From Ignavibacteriales bacterium (GTDB lineage Bacteria > Bacteroidota > Ignavibacteria > Ignavibacteriales > Ignavibacteriaceae): a DNA stretch of 34,176 nt. The notes beneath the pieces were generated by a model, which saw nothing but the letters and a program-made list of their open reading frames with translations, was not told where the DNA came from and did no database searches. This document shows positions 30,501-34,176 of this stretch, piece after piece; positions within the stretch are counted from its first letter, which is position 1; each line of letters begins with the position of its first letter. The stretch spans positions 1 to 34,176 of the forward strand of contig JAGUXE010000053.1 of NCBI GenBank assembly GCA_020061995.1, read 5' to 3'. The translations under genes and the position numbers were made by a program.

Positions 30501-31455
30501 GGGGGAAGAGTCAATCAAAGTAAGTTTTATCGTTCCTGCTTTGAATGTTGAAGATTACCTTCTACAATGTCTTGAAGCAATTCGAAAACAATCAATTTTG
30601 AAAGATCAATTAGAAGTTATTGTAATAGATAATGGCTCAACTGACAAAACAGTTGAGATTGCAGAAAAATATGGAGCTATCATATATAAAGCACCAGGCA
30701 AAACAGTTGCAGCGTTGCGTAATATTGGTGTATCAAAGGCAAAAGGTGAATTTATTGCCTTTGTAGATGCTGATTGCGTAATCAGTGAGTATTGGCTCGA
30801 AAGAGGAATGAAATATTTTAATGATTCAAAAATAGCTGCTGTCGGAGCACCTACAAGAATTAAAGAGGATAATACATGGATACAACGGTATTGGTTCTTA
30901 CATAGAAAAGGTAAACAGTCTGTTGAGCAAGTATCTTGGCTTCCTACAGAAAATCTAATTGTAAGAAAATCTATTTTTGTGAAAATTGGTGGATTCAATA
31001 AGTCTCTTGTTACATGCGAGGATGTAGATTTTGGCTATAAAATAAGCTCCCGATATATTATTATTTCTGATCTTTCAATAGATTCTATCCATTTGGGAGA
31101 AGCAAAAAATCTCAGTCAATTCTTTAAAAAAGAAATATGGCGAGGTAAAGGAAATTTACAGGGTGTATTAAGCCATGGAATTGTATGGGATGAGATACCA
31201 AGTCTTTTGTTCCCTGTTTATTATCTCATTGTGTTTTTTTTATCTCCTCTATTTATAGCTTGGAGCATCTTTAATAAGAATATCAGACCATTTGCATGCA
31301 GTATAGTGCTTATTCTTATCCCTATTTTGCTAATCTCTTTAAGAACAACAATTAAAAGTAGGAACTGGAAGGCATTTGCCCCATTATCATTATTGTATCT
31401 GGTATATGCAGCAGCACGTGCTGTTGCCCTTTTGCCTTATAAAAATAAAAAGTGA
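30478..31455 (+). CDS. Membrane-associated family 2 glycosyltransferase
   Basis: 325 residues at the longest start. Codons 1-7 are repeat-derived, so Met8 at 30499 may be the true start; neither ATG has a clear Shine-Dalgarno. The GT-A domain has VSFIVPALNVEDYLLQCLEA, IDNGSTDKTVEIAEKYG and IAFVDADCVISEYWLERGMK (DxD). WLPTENLIVRKSIF, then CEDVDFGYKIS, gives the acceptor-side ED motif. The last third contains three hydrophobic helices (LLFPVYYLIVFFLSPLFI, CSIVLILIPILLISL, LSLLYLVYAAARAVALL), making it a membrane-anchored processive-like or lipid-acceptor GT2. This topology is common for XrtA-locus GT2 enzymes. Confidence 0.88.
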   Translation: MESRKWKMGEESIKVSFIVPALNVEDYLLQCLEAIRKQSILKDQLEVIVIDNGSTDKTVEIAEKYGAIIYKAPGKTVAALRNIGVSKAKGEFIAFVDADCVISEYWLERGMKYFNDSKIAAVGAPTRIKEDNTWIQRYWFLHRKGKQSVEQVSWLPTENLIVRKSIFVKIGGFNKSLVTCEDVDFGYKISSRYIIISDLSIDSIHLGEAKNLSQFFKKEIWRGKGNLQGVLSHGIVWDEIPSLLFPVYYLIVFFLSPLFIAWSIFNKNIRPFACSIVLILIPILLISLRTTIKSRNWKAFAPLSLLYLVYAAARAVALLPYKNKK

Positions 31456-31460
31456 CTTCT

Positions 31461-31613
31461 ATGTCACCCTGAACTTGATTCAGTATCTGCTCTCTCCCCT
31501 CCCTTGACGGGAGGGGGTGAAGGGGAGGGTGAAATAGTTTCAATGAATCACCCCCACCTAACCTCCCCCATCAAGGGGGAGGCAATATTTGAGGACCCCG
31601 ATGCAAAGCATCG
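31461..31613. repeat. Mosaic of palindromic dispersed repeats in the 192-bp gap
   Basis: Four elements lie side by side: a GTCACCCTGAACTTGATTCAG motif from 31463; a CCCCTCCC/GGGAGGGG hairpin at 31496-31516, the reverse complement of 26256-26276; a CCTCCCCC/GGGGGAGG hairpin at 31562-31582 in the opposite orientation; and CGATGC-AAA-GCATCG at 31599-31613. None is followed by a U-tract. The block separates the biosynthetic genes from the secreted-protein genes. Confidence 0.8.
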
Positions 31614-31630
31614 AGGAATTCTTTTAAATT

Positions 31631-31638
31631 AAAGGAGG
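31631..31638 (+). promoter_or_regulatory. Strong Shine-Dalgarno AAAGGAGG
   Basis: A near-perfect ribosome-binding site 9 bases before the ATG at 31648. It is much stronger than that of most genes in this locus, suggesting high translation of the secreted protein. Confidence 0.85.
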
Positions 31639-31647
31639 ACATTAGTT

Positions 31648-32928
31648 ATGAATAAGATTTTTATTATAAAAACTATTGCAATATTTATTATTGGAATCTA
31701 CGTGGTTTCTATAAATCCTGCAAATGCCCAAACTTCTAAAAAATATGGATTTCCAGATGTTCTTGAAAAAGTTGGTGTAATAACAGATCAGCTTTCACCT
31801 AATATGACTGAGGAACAGATTAAGTTTGCAGCTAAAAACTATATAGGCTGTCAGAAAATACCTTTATCACTCACGAAAAAACTCAGAAAGTATAACCCTG
31901 ATTTTGTTGTCCTTCACTATCACCTTGGTATATGGCAACAGCAACCTGCACACCAATTTATTATTGATGGTGAACACTGGGGAAATGATTGGGAAGAGGT
32001 AAACAAACATGAAGATTGGTTCTGGCACAATGAGAAAGGTGAAAGAGTAAGATCTCCCCAGGATGGAAAATATCTCATGAATATTATGAATTCGTCATTT
32101 CAGGAATACTGGAAAACCTCTTTCTTTAAACAATTAAAGGCTGGATTATATCAGGGTGTTTTTCTCGATTCGTCTTCAGTTGACCTTTTACAATGGGAAG
32201 CATCCCAGTTAGATAAGCGATTATTACGCACAGCAGCCAAAGATCGGAAATTTTCAGAGCTCAACGGTCTGACTTGGAGCAAGGCATATGAGATCTTTAT
32301 GAATGATATAACCTCATATCTCGAAACAAAAGGATATACAACACTTCCTAATATCAATGCGCTGATGACTACATGGGACAATACAGATTATTTCACTACT
32401 GCCTCTGGAGCATTTATGGAAAGTGCTTTTATGACTCAAAGTACTGATGACTGGAAGCTTGCGATAACAAGAACACTTGAATTGATAAACAGAGATAAAA
32501 TTGTAATTTTTCAGCCATATCTCAAAAAAGATGATGATATTGCTACACGACTTTATTATTTAGCATGCTATTTTATGATGAAAGGAAGATATAGTTACAT
32601 TGTTTATTTTGCAAACAATCACCTTATCTGGTATCCCGAGTTTAATATTAAGTTAGGGAAGCCTATGCAAAAAGTAAATAGTTTGAACGATTTGAAGATT
32701 CGAACAAATCTATACTTCAGGAAATTTACAGAAGGTGAGGTTTATGTTAATCCAAAAAATAAGGAAGAAAAAATATCACTCAATAAACCTTTGTGGAAAG
32801 TAATACCAGATGGTGGGGGCAGTGTTGATGTAAACGGAAAATGGCATGGAAAATTGAGATATGAAAAGATATCTGAGCTTGTGCTTCCACCATGGAGTGG
32901 AGCGGTTCTTCTTTATGAAAGACCATAG
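31648..32928 (+). CDS. Secreted hypothetical glycoside hydrolase (GHL15-like)
   Basis: 426 residues. An N-terminal signal peptide (hydrophobic IKTIAIFIIGIYVVSI, then NPANA with probable cleavage after Ala27) predicts export. The remainder resembles the hypothetical glycosyl hydrolase 15-like family, a TIM barrel: FVVLHYHLGIWQQQ, a region with WFWHNEKGERVRS, MNIMNSSFQEYWK, then GVFLDSSSVD with a likely catalytic or substrate-binding Asp, and a C-terminal beta domain ending PPWSGAVLLYERP. Many such proteins accompany PEP-CTERM or extracellular polysaccharide systems. It may trim or degrade the exported glycan. A very strong ribosome-binding site precedes it. Family call moderate; activity unproven. 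Confidence 0.7.
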   Translation: MNKIFIIKTIAIFIIGIYVVSINPANAQTSKKYGFPDVLEKVGVITDQLSPNMTEEQIKFAAKNYIGCQKIPLSLTKKLRKYNPDFVVLHYHLGIWQQQPAHQFIIDGEHWGNDWEEVNKHEDWFWHNEKGERVRSPQDGKYLMNIMNSSFQEYWKTSFFKQLKAGLYQGVFLDSSSVDLLQWEASQLDKRLLRTAAKDRKFSELNGLTWSKAYEIFMNDITSYLETKGYTTLPNINALMTTWDNTDYFTTASGAFMESAFMTQSTDDWKLAITRTLELINRDKIVIFQPYLKKDDDIATRLYYLACYFMMKGRYSYIVYFANNHLIWYPEFNIKLGKPMQKVNSLNDLKIRTNLYFRKFTEGEVYVNPKNKEEKISLNKPLWKVIPDGGGSVDVNGKWHGKLRYEKISELVLPPWSGAVLLYERP

Positions 32929-32936
32929 ACTAAAAA

Positions 32937-32968
32937 TATTAGAAAATAGAAAATAGAAAGTAAAAAAA
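32937..32968. repeat. A-rich TAGAAAATAGAAAATAGAAAG repeat tract
   Basis: Short tandem of near-identical 8-base units (AGAAAATA) between the GHL15-like gene and the TIGR03790-like gene. It is the same family as 30443-30500. It occupies the place where a ribosome-binding site would be expected. Confidence 0.65.
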
Positions 32969-32976
32969 TACTAAAA

Positions 32977-34176
32977 TTGATTAACAAACTTTCATTTATT
33001 TTAATTATCGAGCTCATATTTTTTCAGTTTTCAATAACTCTGGCACTTACACCTGAACAGGTCTTAGTAGTCGCTAATAAGATGGCTGAGGATAGTGTTG
33101 ATCTGGCTCAATACTACATAAAAAAACGCGGCATACCTTCGGATAACTTAATCAAGATTAAGGCACCTTCAGGGGAATATTGTAGCAGAGAGGATTATGA
33201 AAAATATATTGCTACACCAATAAGAGAATTCCTCAAAAAGAACGATACTGATGGTAATAAGTTCAGATGTCTGGTAATCATGTATGGTATCCCATTAAGG
33301 GTTAATGCTCCGAAACTCACCTCTGATGAACAAAGGCGATTAAATGAACTTCGTGAACAACTCGATACAATTAGCGATAAGATAAAGAAGGCAGATAATA
33401 AGGATAAAAAGAAAAATGATGCATTACAAAAAGAGAAAGAGAAGATCAAGAGACAGATTGATGATGTAGAGAAAATTTCTGAAGTAGCTTCAGTAGATTC
33501 TGAATTAGCCCTGATAAGAGAAGAGAATTATCCTTTAGAAGGCTGGCTTCCTAATAAATATTTCGTGGGATACCGTGGGGAAAAGGTTAAAAACATGCCG
33601 GAAAAGGTTATGTTGATAAGCCGTCTGGATGGACCCTCAGAAGATATTGTCCGCAGAATTATTGAAGACAGTCTCCAAACTGAAGAAAAAGGGCTTTATG
33701 GTAATGCATATTTTGATGCTCGATGGCCAGATCCCCGAGACAAAAAAGTAACCGATTATGCTTTTTACGACCGGGCAATTCATAATGCAGCTCATTTAGT
33801 AGAAAAACGCTTATTGATGCCAACGATTATTGATTCTCAGGAGAGACTTTTTCAGCCTAAAAGTGCTCCTGATGCGGCACTTTACTGCGGATGGTACAGC
33901 CTTGCCAATTATGTTGATGCCTTTACATGGGTAAAGGGTTCAGTCGGATTTCATATTGCAAGTTCAGAATGTTCAACATTAAAAAATAAAGGGAGCAAGG
34001 TTTGGTGTAAGGCAATGCTTGAAAAGGGAGTAGCTGCTACGTTAGGACCTGTGTCTGAGCCATACATTCAATCTTTTCCGGTACCTGATGTTTTTTTTGG
34101 CTGTCTTATTGAAGGACAACTGACGTTAGCGGAGTGTTATGCTCTATCGAACCCGTTCTGGTCATGGCAGATGCTC
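32977..34176 (+). CDS. TIGR03790 family secreted protein, 3' end beyond window
   Basis: An open frame of 400 codons runs without a stop to the last base. The best start is TTG at 32977; an in-frame TAG lies at 32947-32949 and there is no ATG between. An N-terminal signal peptide (LSFILIIELIFFQFSITLAL) leads into TPEQVLVVANKMAEDSVDLA and QYYIKKRGIPSDN. VIMYGIPLRV, ASVDSELALI, MLISRLDGPS, YFDARWPDP, CGWYSLANYVDAFTWVKG, ATLGPVSEPYIQSFPVPD and AECYALSNPFWSWQML are all characteristic of the TIGR03790 family, whose function is unknown. Between LRV and ASVDS there is a charged coiled-coil insert of about 60 residues (SDEQRRLNELREQL to QIDDVEK). It appears to be co-transcribed with the secreted hydrolase. 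Confidence 0.82.
   Translation, partial: MINKLSFILIIELIFFQFSITLALTPEQVLVVANKMAEDSVDLAQYYIKKRGIPSDNLIKIKAPSGEYCSREDYEKYIATPIREFLKKNDTDGNKFRCLVIMYGIPLRVNAPKLTSDEQRRLNELREQLDTISDKIKKADNKDKKKNDALQKEKEKIKRQIDDVEKISEVASVDSELALIREENYPLEGWLPNKYFVGYRGEKVKNMPEKVMLISRLDGPSEDIVRRIIEDSLQTEEKGLYGNAYFDARWPDPRDKKVTDYAFYDRAIHNAAHLVEKRLLMPTIIDSQERLFQPKSAPDAALYCGWYSLANYVDAFTWVKGSVGFHIASSECSTLKNKGSKVWCKAMLEKGVAATLGPVSEPYIQSFPVPDVFFGCLIEGQLTLAECYALSNPFWSWQML

Noticed and set aside
31461..31613. Possible CRISPR-like array in the repeat-rich gap
   Set aside because: The elements differ from each other, are palindromic and have no regular spacers; no cas gene is nearby.

Overview
The window is a single co-directional array: every protein-coding gene I can support lies on the + strand, with short gaps or 4-23 bp overlaps. 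It reads as a large exopolysaccharide locus of the exosortase A (XrtA)/PEP-CTERM type in an A+T-rich Gram-negative bacterium. Recognisable XrtA-locus families are the C-terminus of a DUF3473 polysaccharide deacetylase, a FemAB-like protein, an MCG-type amidotransferase, an O-glycosylation ligase, and a TIGR03087-like sugar transferase. The exosortase and PEP-CTERM substrates are not in the window. The family mix, base composition and repeat types resemble uncultured Nitrospirota or deltaproteobacterial lineages, but nothing here fixes the taxon.

Layout: (1) 1-6344, deacetylase tail, FemAB, a HAD phosphatase plus UbiA-type prenyltransferase pair, an asparagine-synthase-like protein lacking the catalytic Cys, and a GT39-type membrane glycosyltransferase. 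(2) 6445-9042, a PcRGLX/YetA-like carbohydrate-lyase-family protein with a C-terminal membrane anchor and no signal peptide. (3) 9107-19155, a sulfation and ABC-export module: sulfotransferase, Wzm-like permease, a broken four-helix-bundle gene, Wzt-like ATPase with a C-terminal glycan-binding domain, a GT4-like enzyme, three GT2 enzymes, a second sulfotransferase, and a fused ATP-sulfurylase/APS-kinase protein. Parts of this block are extremely A+T rich. (4) 19204-26210, O-antigen-ligase-like protein, lipoprotein esterase, active-type AsnB amidotransferase, hexapeptide acetyltransferase, GT4. (5) about 26222-27963, a G+C-richer IS110-family insertion element with a hairpin over the transposase ribosome-binding site and a structured 3' non-coding region that is a good bridge-RNA candidate. 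(6) 28071-34176, two GT4s, a membrane GT2, a secreted hypothetical glycoside hydrolase and the start of a TIGR03790-type secreted protein running off the window.

Inferred working model: glycosyltransferases build a lipid-linked glycan, PAPS made through the APS kinase domain feeds two sulfotransferases, the Wzm/Wzt pair exports the chain, and secreted enzymes and the ligase modify or attach it outside. The most distinctive points are the sulfation module inside an XrtA-type locus, loss of signature catalytic residues in the ATP-sulfurylase domain, the tail-anchored lyase-family protein, and the IS110 non-coding RNA. Intergenic gaps carry at least three families of small dispersed repeats. I saw no tRNA, rRNA, CRISPR array or convincing intrinsic terminator.
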